Positions 8,449 through 17,501 of a DNA stretch of 46,882 nt are shown here, piece by piece. Location: NCBI GenBank assembly GCA_039193195.1, contig JBCCWS010000047.1, positions 1 through 46,882 on the forward strand, in the 5' to 3' direction. This DNA is from Pseudomonadota bacterium. Lineage in GTDB: Bacteria; Pseudomonadota; Gammaproteobacteria; Steroidobacterales; JBCBZW01. A model generated the notes under the pieces. It was not told where the DNA came from and did not search any database. It was given only the letters and a program-made list of their open reading frames with translations. Both the position numbers and the translations under genes were made by a program. The number at the start of each line of letters is the position of its first letter. Position 1 is the stretch's first letter.

Positions 8449-10506
8449 ATGAGTTATCGGTTGGGAGTGGACGTCGGGGGAACCTTTACCGACGTGCTGT
8501 TGATCGACGAGCGATCCAGCCAGATTCATACAGCCAAGGTGCCATCGACACCGGCCGATTCCTCCATCGGCGTGCTCAACGGAATCAACAAGGTCTGCGA
8601 AAAATCGGGGGTGGACCCCACGGCGATTTCGCACGTCATGCACGGCACGACCGTCGCCACCAACACGGTGCTCACGCGCACCGGGGCTCGCGTGGGCCTC
8701 ATCACCACCAAGGGCTACCGTCAGGTGCTGCAGATCGCACGCTCCTACGTGCCCGGTGGCCTCGGCGGATGGGTGATCTTCAACAAGCCTGAGCCGCTCG
8801 CGCCCCTGGAGCTGACGCGCGAGGCTGACGAGCGTACGTCCGCCAGCGGTGAGATCGTCGATCCGCTGCAGGAGGACTCGCTGCGCACGTCGCTGCAGGA
8901 GCTCAAGGCCAAGGGCATCGAGGCGCTCACGGTCTCGCTGATCAACTCCTTCGCCAACGACACGCACGAGAAGCGCATTCGCGAGATCGCTCACGAGGAG
9001 ATGCCGGGGATTCCCGTGTCCATCTCTGCCGAAGTGATCCCGGAGATGCAGGAGTATGAGCGTACGGTGACCACGGTGGCGAATAGCTACGTGAGGCCAA
9101 AGGTCGCAGCCTACGTCAAGAACTTGAGCGACGAGCTCGCCAAGCAGATGAACGATGTGAAGCTCCACATCCTGCGTTCGGACGGTGGCCTCGCCTCCGC
9201 CAAGGCGTCCCAGGAGCTGCCCGTGAGCCTGCTCATGTCCGGCCCCGCCGGCGGCGTGACCGGCGCCGTGTGGATCGCGGGGCAGGGCGGCTACAAGAAC
9301 CTGCTGACCCTCGACATGGGTGGCACCTCCACGGACGTGGCGCTGGTGAGCGAAGGCGCTGCCCAGCTGCGCCGCGAGACGAGCGTGGACGACGTGACCG
9401 TGCGTGCTTCTTCCGTCGATGTGCGCACCGTCGGTGCCGGCGGCGGCTCGATCGCCCACGTGCCCGAACTGACCAAAGCCCTACGCGTAGGGCCCGCATC
9501 TGCCGGTGCCGATCCCGGCCCCGCCGCTTATAAAAGGGGCGGCGAGGAGCCGACGGTGACCGACGCCAACGTGGTGCTCGGCTACCTCCCGAGCGACTCA
9601 CGGCTTGGCGGCGACATGGAGATCAGCCGCGAGCTCGCCGAGAAGGCCGTACAGAAGGTGGCCGACGCGCTGGACCTGCCGCTAAAGAAGGCGGCCGCCG
9701 GCATCATCGATATCGTTAACGAGAACATGTTCGGCGCCCTGCGCCTGGTATCGGTGGAGCAGGGGCATGACCCACGCGACTACGCCCTGATCGCCTTCGG
9801 CGGGGCCGGGCCCTTACATGCGAATGCCCTGGGCAAGCTGATGTCGTCCTGGCCGGTGATCATCCCGCCGGGCCCGGGCGTGCTGTGTGCGTACGGTGAC
9901 GCCACCACGAGCGTACGTGATGAAGCGTCGCGAACCTTCATCCGTCGCTTCTCCGAAACCTCCCCGCAGGAGGTGGTCGATATCCTCGAAGAGTTGGGCG
10001 AGCAGGCCGCCGCGTCACTGGACGCGGAGAACGTGCCGCGCGCCGAACAGAATCGAAGCGTGCAGGTGGACCTGCGCTACCTCGGCCAGGGCTTCCAGCT
10101 CACCATCGACACCACCCTCGACGCCCTGCGCAGCGAGGGCCTAGATGCTGTAGGCAAGCAATTCGAAGCGATGCACACGCAGCTGTTCACCTTCGCCCTG
10201 CCCGTGGAGCTCGAGATCGTCAACCTACGCGCCGTCGTAGAAGGCTCAGGTACCGAAGTGACCGCCGAGAAGGTGGAGAGCGGCGGCGCCGATGCCGCGG
10301 CGGCCGCCATCGGCAAGCAGGACGTCTTCATGGACGATGAGGATCGGGAGGCGGTGATCTACGATCGCTCGAAGCTGAAGGCCGGCAACGTGGTCCCAGG
10401 GCCCGCCATCGTGGTGGAGATGGACTCGACGTCACTCATTCTCTCCGACCACAACGGCACCGTTGACGAGTACGGCAACATCATCATCCGCCCGGTTGGC
10501 GCGTAA
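8449..10506 (+). CDS. hyuA: ATP-dependent hydantoinase/oxoprolinase, subunit A
   Basis: A 685-residue subunit of the HyuA / N-methylhydantoinase A / 5-oxoprolinase family, an ASKHA-fold ATPase that activates a cyclic amide for hydrolysis together with subunit B. It opens with the phosphate loop VDVGGTFTDVLLID (7-20), has HGTTVATNTVLTR in the N-terminal domain and a second glycine-rich loop (LTLDMGGTSTDVALV), and carries GFGGAGPLHA-like residues (AFGGAGPLHANAL) near the middle. A strong AGGAG site precedes the ATG. The subunit B gene follows after 15 nt. The family also includes caprolactam-, oxoproline- and acetone/acetophenone-carboxylase-type enzymes, so the substrate could be a hydantoin, imide, lactam or ketone. 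Confidence 0.92.
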   Translation: MSYRLGVDVGGTFTDVLLIDERSSQIHTAKVPSTPADSSIGVLNGINKVCEKSGVDPTAISHVMHGTTVATNTVLTRTGARVGLITTKGYRQVLQIARSYVPGGLGGWVIFNKPEPLAPLELTREADERTSASGEIVDPLQEDSLRTSLQELKAKGIEALTVSLINSFANDTHEKRIREIAHEEMPGIPVSISAEVIPEMQEYERTVTTVANSYVRPKVAAYVKNLSDELAKQMNDVKLHILRSDGGLASAKASQELPVSLLMSGPAGGVTGAVWIAGQGGYKNLLTLDMGGTSTDVALVSEGAAQLRRETSVDDVTVRASSVDVRTVGAGGGSIAHVPELTKALRVGPASAGADPGPAAYKRGGEEPTVTDANVVLGYLPSDSRLGGDMEISRELAEKAVQKVADALDLPLKKAAAGIIDIVNENMFGALRLVSVEQGHDPRDYALIAFGGAGPLHANALGKLMSSWPVIIPPGPGVLCAYGDATTSVRDEASRTFIRRFSETSPQEVVDILEELGEQAAASLDAENVPRAEQNRSVQVDLRYLGQGFQLTIDTTLDALRSEGLDAVGKQFEAMHTQLFTFALPVELEIVNLRAVVEGSGTEVTAEKVESGGADAAAAAIGKQDVFMDDEDREAVIYDRSKLKAGNVVPGPAIVVEMDSTSLILSDHNGTVDEYGNIIIRPVGA

Positions 10507-10521
10507 GGTAGGTAGAGCACC

Positions 10522-12414
10522 ATGACCGCAACAGTTGTTCAGACCAACGAGACGCCCTTCGCCAAGGTGGACGTCGATCCCATCACCCTCGACATCGTCG
10601 AAAACGCCCTGCGCAACGCGCGTTACGAGATGGACACGGTGCTGTTCCGCACGGCGATGTCCCCAGGCATCCGCGAGCAGCACGATGAGTTCCCGATGAT
10701 CGCCAACCCCGACGGCAAGATGGTCGTCGGCCAGTTTGGCTCCTTCATCCACGGCTTTATGGAAGGCTACGACGGCACCATCGAAGAGGGCGACGTGATC
10801 CTCACGACAGACCCCTACGAGTGCCGCGGCGCCATCTCCCACGCCAACGACTGGCTCGTGCTACGCCCCGTGTTCGCCAGCGGCCGCCTTATCGCTTGGG
10901 CCGCCATGTTTGGCCACATGACCGACATCGGCGGCAAGGTGCCCGGCTCCCTGCCGACCGACGCACGCCAGATCTACGAGGAAGGCATCGTGGTGCCGCC
11001 GACCAAGATCGTGAAGAAGGGCGAGCTGCAGGAGGACATCTTGAAGCTCATCCTGCACAACTGCCGTCTGCCGCACTGGAACCTATCGGATTTCAACGCC
11101 ATCCTTGCCGCGTGCCGTACCGCCGACCGGCGCATCCAAGAGATGTCCGTGCGCTTTGGTGAGGACGTGATCGTAAGCGCCATGCAGGAGCTCCTCGATC
11201 GCAATCACCGCGCCATGCATCACCTCATCACCACGCAAATCCCAGAGAAGAAGCAGTTCTTCGAGGACTACATCTGCGACGACGGCATGGGCATGGGGCC
11301 CTACAAGATTCGCTGTGCCATGTGGCGCGAGGGTGACAAGGTCATCTTCGACTTCGAGGGCACCGACCCGCAGTCCATCGGCAGCATCAACTTCTATCTC
11401 AATGAAGAGATGTTCAAGATGTTCTGCGGCGTGTTCATGATCATGGTGTTCGACCCGCAGATCCTGTTCAACGACGGCTTCTATGACCTGATGGAAGTGC
11501 GGATTCCGGATGGGACGCTGCTCAAGCCGCAGCGGCCGGCGGCGTTGTCATGCCGAACGCATGCGTTGGGTCGGATCTTCGATGTGATCTCTGGACTCTT
11601 CGGCCAGGGCAACCCGGACTTCCTGTGCGCCGCGGGCTTCTCCGACAGTCCTCACTTCATGTACTCGGGGTACAAGGAGGATGGGGAGTGGTACCAGCTG
11701 TATCAGATCGGCTTCGGCGGTATTCCCGGCAAGCCGATGGGTGATGGGCCTGATGGACACTCGCTGTGGCCTGCGTTCACGAACGTGCCCAACGAATTCC
11801 TCGAGTGCAACTTCCCGCTGCGTATCGATGTGTACGAGACGCTGGCGGACAGTGGTGGACCGGGGATGCACCGTGGTGGCAACGGCTTGCGCATGGGCTA
11901 TCGCTTCCTGGCCGACGGCGAAATCTCGATCCATGACGATCGCTGGCTGACCTACCCGTGGGGGGTGAACGGCGGGCTGCCCGGCGAGCGGAGCCGTAAG
12001 ATCCTCGTGCGCACGGACGGTTCCGAAGAGCTGATGCCTTCCAAGTGCGATCACGTGAAGGTGAAGAACGGCGACCTGCTCTACTTCGACACCTGGGGCG
12101 GTGGCGGCTGGGGTGACCCGTATGAGCGCCCGGCCGAACGGGTGGCGCAGGACGTGGAAAGGGGCCTGGTGACCCAGGAGGGTGCCCGTCGCTACGGAGT
12201 CGTTGTCAACGAGGACTACACGGTGGACGAGGGTGCGACCGAGGCTCTGCGGACGAAACTGCGCGCGGCGCGGCCGGAGAAGAAGCTCTTCGACCGCGGC
12301 GGCGAGCTCAGCGAGCTGATCGAGCGCTGTGAAGCTGAGACTGGCCTGAAGCCTCCGAGCAAACCGCAGTTCCTCGCCCGCTTTACGCGCGGCGCGACCC
12401 GCGGCGCGGCCTAA
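10522..12414 (+). CDS. hyuB: ATP-dependent hydantoinase/oxoprolinase, subunit B
   Basis: A 630-residue HyuB-family subunit that forms the hydrolase or carboxylase complex with the preceding gene product. It shows the family landmarks DPITLDIVENALRNARYEMD near residue 20, a segment DPYECRGAISHANDW, and the glycine-rich C-terminal GDLLYFDTWGGGGWGDPYERP. Length is a little above that of many stand-alone B subunits, with a charged C-terminal tail ending in FTRGATRGAA. It is translated 15 nt behind subunit A and followed at 43 nt by an amidase gene, so the three are very likely one transcript. Confidence 0.92.
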   Translation: MTATVVQTNETPFAKVDVDPITLDIVENALRNARYEMDTVLFRTAMSPGIREQHDEFPMIANPDGKMVVGQFGSFIHGFMEGYDGTIEEGDVILTTDPYECRGAISHANDWLVLRPVFASGRLIAWAAMFGHMTDIGGKVPGSLPTDARQIYEEGIVVPPTKIVKKGELQEDILKLILHNCRLPHWNLSDFNAILAACRTADRRIQEMSVRFGEDVIVSAMQELLDRNHRAMHHLITTQIPEKKQFFEDYICDDGMGMGPYKIRCAMWREGDKVIFDFEGTDPQSIGSINFYLNEEMFKMFCGVFMIMVFDPQILFNDGFYDLMEVRIPDGTLLKPQRPAALSCRTHALGRIFDVISGLFGQGNPDFLCAAGFSDSPHFMYSGYKEDGEWYQLYQIGFGGIPGKPMGDGPDGHSLWPAFTNVPNEFLECNFPLRIDVYETLADSGGPGMHRGGNGLRMGYRFLADGEISIHDDRWLTYPWGVNGGLPGERSRKILVRTDGSEELMPSKCDHVKVKNGDLLYFDTWGGGGWGDPYERPAERVAQDVERGLVTQEGARRYGVVVNEDYTVDEGATEALRTKLRAARPEKKLFDRGGELSELIERCEAETGLKPPSKPQFLARFTRGATRGAA

Positions 12415-12434
12415 GGGACTCGTTTAAACCGGAG

Positions 12435-12446
12435 CCGCCGCGGCGG
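12435..12446. repeat. GC palindrome before the amidase start
   Basis: CCGCCGCGGCGG is a perfect 12-bp palindrome ending at the ribosome-binding site GGGGAGG (12445-12451) of the amidase gene. It sits in the 43-nt gap after hyuB. It could form a small hairpin that limits access to the site; this is inference. Confidence 0.35.
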
Positions 12447-12457
12447 GGAGGCAAGCA

Positions 12458-13072
12458 ATGGCTGAGCACGAGGATGCAGGATACGGCGCAGTACCGGTGG
12501 GCTTCGGCCAGCGCGCCGCCGTGTTGGTGGTGGATTTCCAGAAGGGGTTTACCCAACCTGAGTACGAGCTGGGCAAGTCCGAGCATGTGGCCCGTGCCGT
12601 GGCGAACACAGCGAAGCTGCTGGAAGTGGCGCGGCCACGTGGGCTGCCCGTGGCGAAGTGCTACACAGCTTACGAGTCCAAGCGAGACATTCCCTACTGG
12701 AAGGTGGAGGTGCTGTACAAGGACTTCTTCTACGGGCACCCCTCTACGGAAATCGATGAGCGTGTGCACGATCCGGAGCACGACTTCACCTTCTGCAAGA
12801 CGGCGCCTTCGATCTTCTTCGAGACGCCGCTGAAGACGTTTTTAATCAAGCATCAAGTTGATACGGTGATCATCACCGGGTGTACTACTAGTGGCTGTAT
12901 TCGGGCGTCGATCATCGATGCGTTTTCTAATGGGTATCGGGTGATCGTGCCGGAGGATTGTTGTGGGGATATGGCGGAGGGGCCGCACCATGACAATCTG
13001 CGTGATGTGGGGCGGCGGTATGCGGATGTGGTTACCTTGGAGGAGGTGATCACTCGTCTTGCCGGGAGCTAA
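12458..13072 (+). CDS. Isochorismatase-fold amidase, N-carbamoylsarcosine-amidase-like
   Basis: A 204-residue cysteine hydrolase of the isochorismatase-like fold. The catalytic triad of N-carbamoylsarcosine amidase and maleamate amidohydrolase is visible: Asp26 in VVDFQKGF, Lys114 in FCKTAPSIF and Cys147 in ITGCTTSGCIRAS. Real isochorismatases lack this cysteine, so an amidase is favoured. After a hydantoinase such an enzyme would hydrolyse the ring-opened carbamoyl acid or half-amide, releasing ammonia. This is the last gene of the rightward arm and converges on the defence-like genes 61 nt away. The last third uses noticeably less biased codons than the rest of the cluster. Confidence 0.88.
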   Translation: MAEHEDAGYGAVPVGFGQRAAVLVVDFQKGFTQPEYELGKSEHVARAVANTAKLLEVARPRGLPVAKCYTAYESKRDIPYWKVEVLYKDFFYGHPSTEIDERVHDPEHDFTFCKTAPSIFFETPLKTFLIKHQVDTVIITGCTTSGCIRASIIDAFSNGYRVIVPEDCCGDMAEGPHHDNLRDVGRRYADVVTLEEVITRLAGS

Positions 13073-13133
13073 GTGGGGCAGACTTGCGCCCGCGGTCTCG
13101 TGATCTAAGCCAGCCGCGCGGCCCTTAGGGGGA

Positions 13134-15854
13134 CTACCGCGCCAGCGCGGCGAGACGACGAAAAGTCGACGTTGTGGCGAGATCTGACGCAACACTCTCT
13201 ACGTGATCTAGCAGGTCTGGGAGATCAAACGGGACAACCGCACGATCGGACGTACCGATGGACAGGTCCAACAGCGTTAACAGTGCTTTGGCCTTGTCTT
13301 TGCTATCCACTTGCCTGATCTTGGGTTGCCCATCGGTGTCTCCGTAGAGCCCGTACTCAAGGCTGGACCAGCAGTCGAAGGGCACGATGAATCGCTCGAT
13401 CGCAGCGACGGCGGCCGAGAAACGATCGCCTGACGCGGCGGGAATTTCCACCAATGACTTGCTCACGCCGGGCGTCGACAGCGACTGCTCTTGCGGCCAC
13501 ACCTCCTTTAGAAAGGGCTCCACTGCCGAGTCGAAGATGGCCTCTGGCGATAGCGCTGGATCGCTTGGAGCCCCCGCAGCCATCTCGCGGAGGAACTGAC
13601 TGACTGATCCGGCAGCGTGTACTCTAGCTTCACCGTCGAGTGAGCGAAGCACCTGCTGAACCCTTGCATGAGATACGGCTGGCGTTCTCGATAATCGCAG
13701 TGAATGCAACGATTCAACGACGAGACTGAAGATGAGAGATCCCTGAGACTCACGACCAAGTCCTCTATCTGGAGCCCGCTCTGCCATGCTCGCCCCAATG
13801 ACTTTCAGCACCTCGTGATAGCGTGTTCTGAGAGCAACCGCCCTCCATAGCGCTACCGACTCCGATGAGTCCGATAGCAGAGGCTCAACCAGGTGCTCTC
13901 GGGTCCATCGATCATCGGCGGCCAGGAAGTAAGGTAGCTCGGCGATTAGCCGGTGACGAGTGATTCGGCCCGAGTGTCCAGGGGCGTTAGCGATGTCGTC
14001 TCTCATCCGTGCTAGGTCAGGGTTGGTGGCGAACGGAGTCGGCTCTGCATGGAGCTTGGGGAGCCCAGCGAGAAACAACCCCACCATCTTGCCCGTGGGG
14101 GTGTTGAGTGTATCTAGATCCATGGGCTCGGAACTGGAGCTGGACTCGATAACGGTATCGAGGTCGGTCCTTCCCTCCGTCCTCGGGTCATTGTTCGTGG
14201 CTGTGACTGAAACGGGCCAGAGGCGCTCCCAAACGGCCATGGTATTCGGATCTCTCCACACGCACGCAGCCCAGTTGGAAATCCAGGTTGTGATGCCGCT
14301 GACTGCCTGCAAAGTGGTCGCATCGGGCAGTGTGTGTAGTGAATCCATGAGTCGGCTGGCGAGCCTCTGCTTGGCGCCATCTGGTCGCTGATCGGATGGC
14401 TGATGTGCCCAGCCGAAACGCTCCCACACCCTTGGAGCTTCCCCAGCGCGATCTCCAGCCGCATAGAAGTCATCGACAAGCTTGTCGGCGTTTCCTGCTT
14501 GGTTGATCCAGTCCTCCGCCCCTTTTGCTGGATCATCGCGCCAACTGCTTCGGGTGCTTCCCAGAGCCCCTTCGAGTGCCGTCAGCCGTTGGAGTCCAGT
14601 GAGCGAATCGAAGCGACGGTCGGGGGTGTCGGGTACGCTCTCGACTCGAATAGACTCGGGGAATCCATGGTCGACCTGCGTCATTGCGGACAGGTCTGGG
14701 AAGCGGACTATCCTTTCGGCTAGCCACGCCTCATCTTCTGCAGGAAGCGCTGCGCCGGCGGCTCTGATGCGCTGGAGTTCCCGTGCCGCCCAATGGTGTC
14801 TCGCGTCGTCCAACGCGGATGATGGGAAGTCTCTCGCCCATAGGTTCTTCGGGGGCAGTCTGCGGATACGATTCGCTACCCGCTTTTGGGCAGTAACGCT
14901 CATGTCACGGAATCTGCGCGCTCGCAGCTCGGCGATCTCTGGGAACTCCCCTACGTCCCAGTACTGTCGGTTGCTCCGTGACTGGAGAAAGCTGACTACA
15001 GTGCTGTGGTGAGCAATTGCTGGGTCTCTTGCGAGGGCTGCCCACAGACGGGTTCGGATCGGGTCGAGGCAAGCTCTCCACTTCTCAACGAACTCCATTG
15101 CGCCGCGCTTATCAATCTCAAATAGTCGGCTCACCACCAAATGAAGTAGTTTCGTTGCCGGCGATACCCCGGAGCTGAATCGATCCGGCTCTTCATCGTC
15201 AGCGTGGTAGTGATCGGCAGGCACATAGTAAACTCGCTTGATTTGGCCTAGTCTCCAGCTTGTGGTCTCGCCATCCCAACCGAGTCGCCGCGCAACATCG
15301 AGTCCTCTAACCACGGCGTCTTCTAGGGCGTTTGCCAGGGCGAGGGCAAACCCTGGATCCGAGACCTCACTCAGCTTTAGAACTTTCGGATCGATCTGCG
15401 GCCCACTTGTCAACGACGCGAGGAACAGGTCTTCCACTCCTTTGGGTTCCGTTGGCTCTTGTGAGTCATTCCAGTACCTCTCTGAGAGGCGGGCTACCTT
15501 TAGTCGCGGTGCAACTCTCTTTACGATCGAATCGATTAAGTCGCTTGAGCTATCGCCAGCATCGATTCTCGCCTGAGCTTGACGTGCCGCGGTCGAGCCA
15601 GGCTCCTCCGCGAACGGTTGAGTCCAGCTGTCGGCAATGAGGCTCCAGGCAGTTCGCCATGGTTCGATGAGCGGGCGGTCTGTTGTCCCACGCAACAGAT
15701 CTATGATTGCGCGCCGCTGTGGCCAGTCGCCCCCTGATAGGGCCAAGGCCCAATTGATTGTCCGGCGTTCCTCGAGCCTACTCTCTAGGAAAGCAGACGT
15801 GGCCTGGTACACGCTCTGATCGCGGTCATCTAGGGAGTGCCAATGACGAGTCAT
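13134..15854 (-). CDS. Large partner protein of the SIR2 gene, function unknown
   Basis: A 906-residue protein with no signal peptide, no membrane segment and no enzymatic motif that I recognise. It is rich in Trp, Arg, Asp and Leu and looks mostly alpha-helical throughout (for example residues 20-75 and 300-370). The C-terminal part, roughly from residue 760 (FLKEVWPQEQSL, then VPFDCWSSLEYGLYG), resembles to my eye the C-terminal region of long single-chain SIR2 proteins annotated with DUF4020; I could not test this. Its ATG overlaps the stop of the SIR2 gene in ATGA, so both are made together, probably as a sensor or scaffold plus effector. Codon use is less GC-biased than in the genes to its left, suggesting transfer. 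Confidence 0.85.
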   Translation of the reverse strand: MTRHWHSLDDRDQSVYQATSAFLESRLEERRTINWALALSGGDWPQRRAIIDLLRGTTDRPLIEPWRTAWSLIADSWTQPFAEEPGSTAARQAQARIDAGDSSSDLIDSIVKRVAPRLKVARLSERYWNDSQEPTEPKGVEDLFLASLTSGPQIDPKVLKLSEVSDPGFALALANALEDAVVRGLDVARRLGWDGETTSWRLGQIKRVYYVPADHYHADDEEPDRFSSGVSPATKLLHLVVSRLFEIDKRGAMEFVEKWRACLDPIRTRLWAALARDPAIAHHSTVVSFLQSRSNRQYWDVGEFPEIAELRARRFRDMSVTAQKRVANRIRRLPPKNLWARDFPSSALDDARHHWAARELQRIRAAGAALPAEDEAWLAERIVRFPDLSAMTQVDHGFPESIRVESVPDTPDRRFDSLTGLQRLTALEGALGSTRSSWRDDPAKGAEDWINQAGNADKLVDDFYAAGDRAGEAPRVWERFGWAHQPSDQRPDGAKQRLASRLMDSLHTLPDATTLQAVSGITTWISNWAACVWRDPNTMAVWERLWPVSVTATNNDPRTEGRTDLDTVIESSSSSEPMDLDTLNTPTGKMVGLFLAGLPKLHAEPTPFATNPDLARMRDDIANAPGHSGRITRHRLIAELPYFLAADDRWTREHLVEPLLSDSSESVALWRAVALRTRYHEVLKVIGASMAERAPDRGLGRESQGSLIFSLVVESLHSLRLSRTPAVSHARVQQVLRSLDGEARVHAAGSVSQFLREMAAGAPSDPALSPEAIFDSAVEPFLKEVWPQEQSLSTPGVSKSLVEIPAASGDRFSAAVAAIERFIVPFDCWSSLEYGLYGDTDGQPKIRQVDSKDKAKALLTLLDLSIGTSDRAVVPFDLPDLLDHVESVASDLATTSTFRRLAALAR

Positions 15855-17080
15855 TTCCGTTCTTCGCCTCTGGGTTCCCGGAGAATGGCAACTATGCGAT
15901 CGAGCCAGCCCAGGTCAGGCTTAGACTTCGACGCTAACCTAGTCAATCGATTTCTCTCTCTCGAGTTGCCTCGCCGAACAAGGTGATCAAAGAGGTCTCG
16001 TTCCGCGTCCGTGGCTGCGTCAACGGACTTGTTCACGATGCTCGTGAGCGTGCGTTCTATGACTTGTTGCTCGCCGTTGATTGCAGATAGTTGTGACCAG
16101 CGTGTCAGCGTGTCCAGCAGTGCGGCGTGCGAGTTCTTGCTGTCGTACCAAATTGGCGTAATCCCTCGGGACCTCCAGTCCTGCATTTCGACCCTGTCAA
16201 TGCTCTCGGAGCCGACGAACACGAAACGCTCTCTCACGTCTGGAAACCTCAACCCGTCTGCCGCCACAGCATTCAGCAGGTAGCGCATCGGGGGATCGTT
16301 TGCCTGATATCCCACCAACACGAGGTTGAACAGCCTAGCCGCGTCGTGGATGAAGTCTGTTGCCATTCGTCGTCGCAGGTAAGACTCGCCAAAGTCCTGA
16401 TCAGACAACACGAGGTCAGATGGATCCACCGGGTCGCGTTTGAGGGCACCATGAATGTGAAGGATGCCGGCAAACTCTCTACTTCGGCCGGGCCTCGGAA
16501 TGGCGCCGAGGGAAGATGTCGTTGTTTGCAGCCCTAGCGATTGCGCGGCATCCTCCAGGAGTAGGTCGAAGTTGGTCGTGGCAAGCGCCGTAGCAACGCC
16601 ACGGTTTGACAGTTGAATGAGGGCCTTGTGGATAGGTGATGGTTTGGGGTTCAGCTTGGACAGAGTGTCTCTTACGGCTTGCCTGACCTTGCTAGTCTCG
16701 CTCGCTTGAGAGTCTATTCGTCTCTCGAGCATACCTAGCGTCACATCGAATTCGGATCGTTGGAATCGCCTCAACTCTACGATCTGTTGATCGGATAGAT
16801 CGAAGAGGTCGAGTTCCGAGATTTCCAGCCTCTTCTTCGCATCATCGGCTTCAGCGATCAGTTGCAGAGACGTGTGAGCGCGCGGGTCGAGTTGGGCGTA
16901 GATGTCCAAAACCAGGCGCTTGAAGCCAGGCAGACCAGAGGGTTCCGAAACACCTGCGCCAGCGATGAAAAGAACTCCGCCTCGAGAGTGAGAAAGCAGT
17001 AGGCGCTCAGGGATCCCTGGGAGTCCCTTCGCAAACGAAACCACTCGCTCGCGTGGAGTTTCAGGATTGCGCGTTGCCAA
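15851..17080 (-). CDS. SIR2-domain protein, probable NAD+-consuming effector
   Basis: A 409-residue protein with an N-terminal SIR2-like NAD+-binding domain: GAGVSEPSGLPGF (41-53), ATTNFDLLLE (167-176), the catalytic-type histidine in LHIHG (His210), and VGYQANDPPMRYLL (256-269), a hallmark of the SIR2_2 group. Proteins of this group in DSR and SIR2-Argonaute systems degrade NAD+ on phage sensing and kill or arrest the cell. No zinc-binding cysteine pairs are seen, unlike protein-deacetylating sirtuins. The C-terminal part (about 300-409) is unassigned. The start is TTG at 17080 with GGGGAG seven bases upstream; there is no in-frame ATG before a stop. It is first of a two-gene operon. Confidence 0.88.
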   Translation of the reverse strand: MATRNPETPRERVVSFAKGLPGIPERLLLSHSRGGVLFIAGAGVSEPSGLPGFKRLVLDIYAQLDPRAHTSLQLIAEADDAKKRLEISELDLFDLSDQQIVELRRFQRSEFDVTLGMLERRIDSQASETSKVRQAVRDTLSKLNPKPSPIHKALIQLSNRGVATALATTNFDLLLEDAAQSLGLQTTTSSLGAIPRPGRSREFAGILHIHGALKRDPVDPSDLVLSDQDFGESYLRRRMATDFIHDAARLFNLVLVGYQANDPPMRYLLNAVAADGLRFPDVRERFVFVGSESIDRVEMQDWRSRGITPIWYDSKNSHAALLDTLTRWSQLSAINGEQQVIERTLTSIVNKSVDAATDAERDLFDHLVRRGNSRERNRLTRLASKSKPDLGWLDRIVAILREPRGEERK

Positions 17081-17501
17081 TCGTGTGCTCCCCGTAGCCC
17101 AGCGGCCTCCATGGTGTCCTCAGGTGTGCCAAGGTGATCAAGAACTCACAGATTCCAAGTTGCCCACAAGTTGCAAGTGACTTGGTGGTGCGATCAGTGC
17201 CCTGCTTGGCCAGTGCTGGGCAGTCTCCGCCGCCAGTCGGGCTAGGCCCAGGTCGAAGGCTGATCGTGCGGGGGGCTGAATCCATGGTCGACCGCCGCGG
17301 GCGAAGGATGACCATGATACCTTGCATGGAAAGATATGCGCACAACCGCACCCAACTCACCTTCGGGCGCTGTGAAGGGCGCCGTGTACTGCCGCAACGC
17401 GGTAGGCGAACGGCGGCGCGGACCGCGGCCCACATGTATCATTTGAGTTAGCCGTTAGGAAGCACACGCGGTCTGGAGACAGGTCGCAACAGGAGCACAC
17501 C
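17081..17501. other. Divergent intergenic region between SIR2 and patatin genes
   Basis: This 421-bp gap must hold the promoters for both leftward SIR2 and rightward patatin transcription. Short open frames of about 100 codons exist on both strands, but they are Arg/Pro/Ser-rich with no start signal or motif. I see no clear sigma-70 element, inverted repeat or regulator gene. Confidence 0.4.

Noticed and set aside
7972-9459. 495-codon open frame on the minus strand
   Set aside because: It lies antisense to the end of the lyase gene and the start of hyuA, in a register created by GC-rich codon bias. Its translation is His/Arg/Gly-rich with no motif.
11548-12054. 168-codon minus-strand frame inside hyuB
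   Set aside because: It is antisense to conserved HyuB sequence and shows no start signal or motif.
17061-17451. Overlapping 105-124-codon frames on both strands in the SIR2-patatin gap
   Set aside because: They have no ribosome-binding site, no recognisable domain and shadow-like composition, and one overlaps the SIR2 start.
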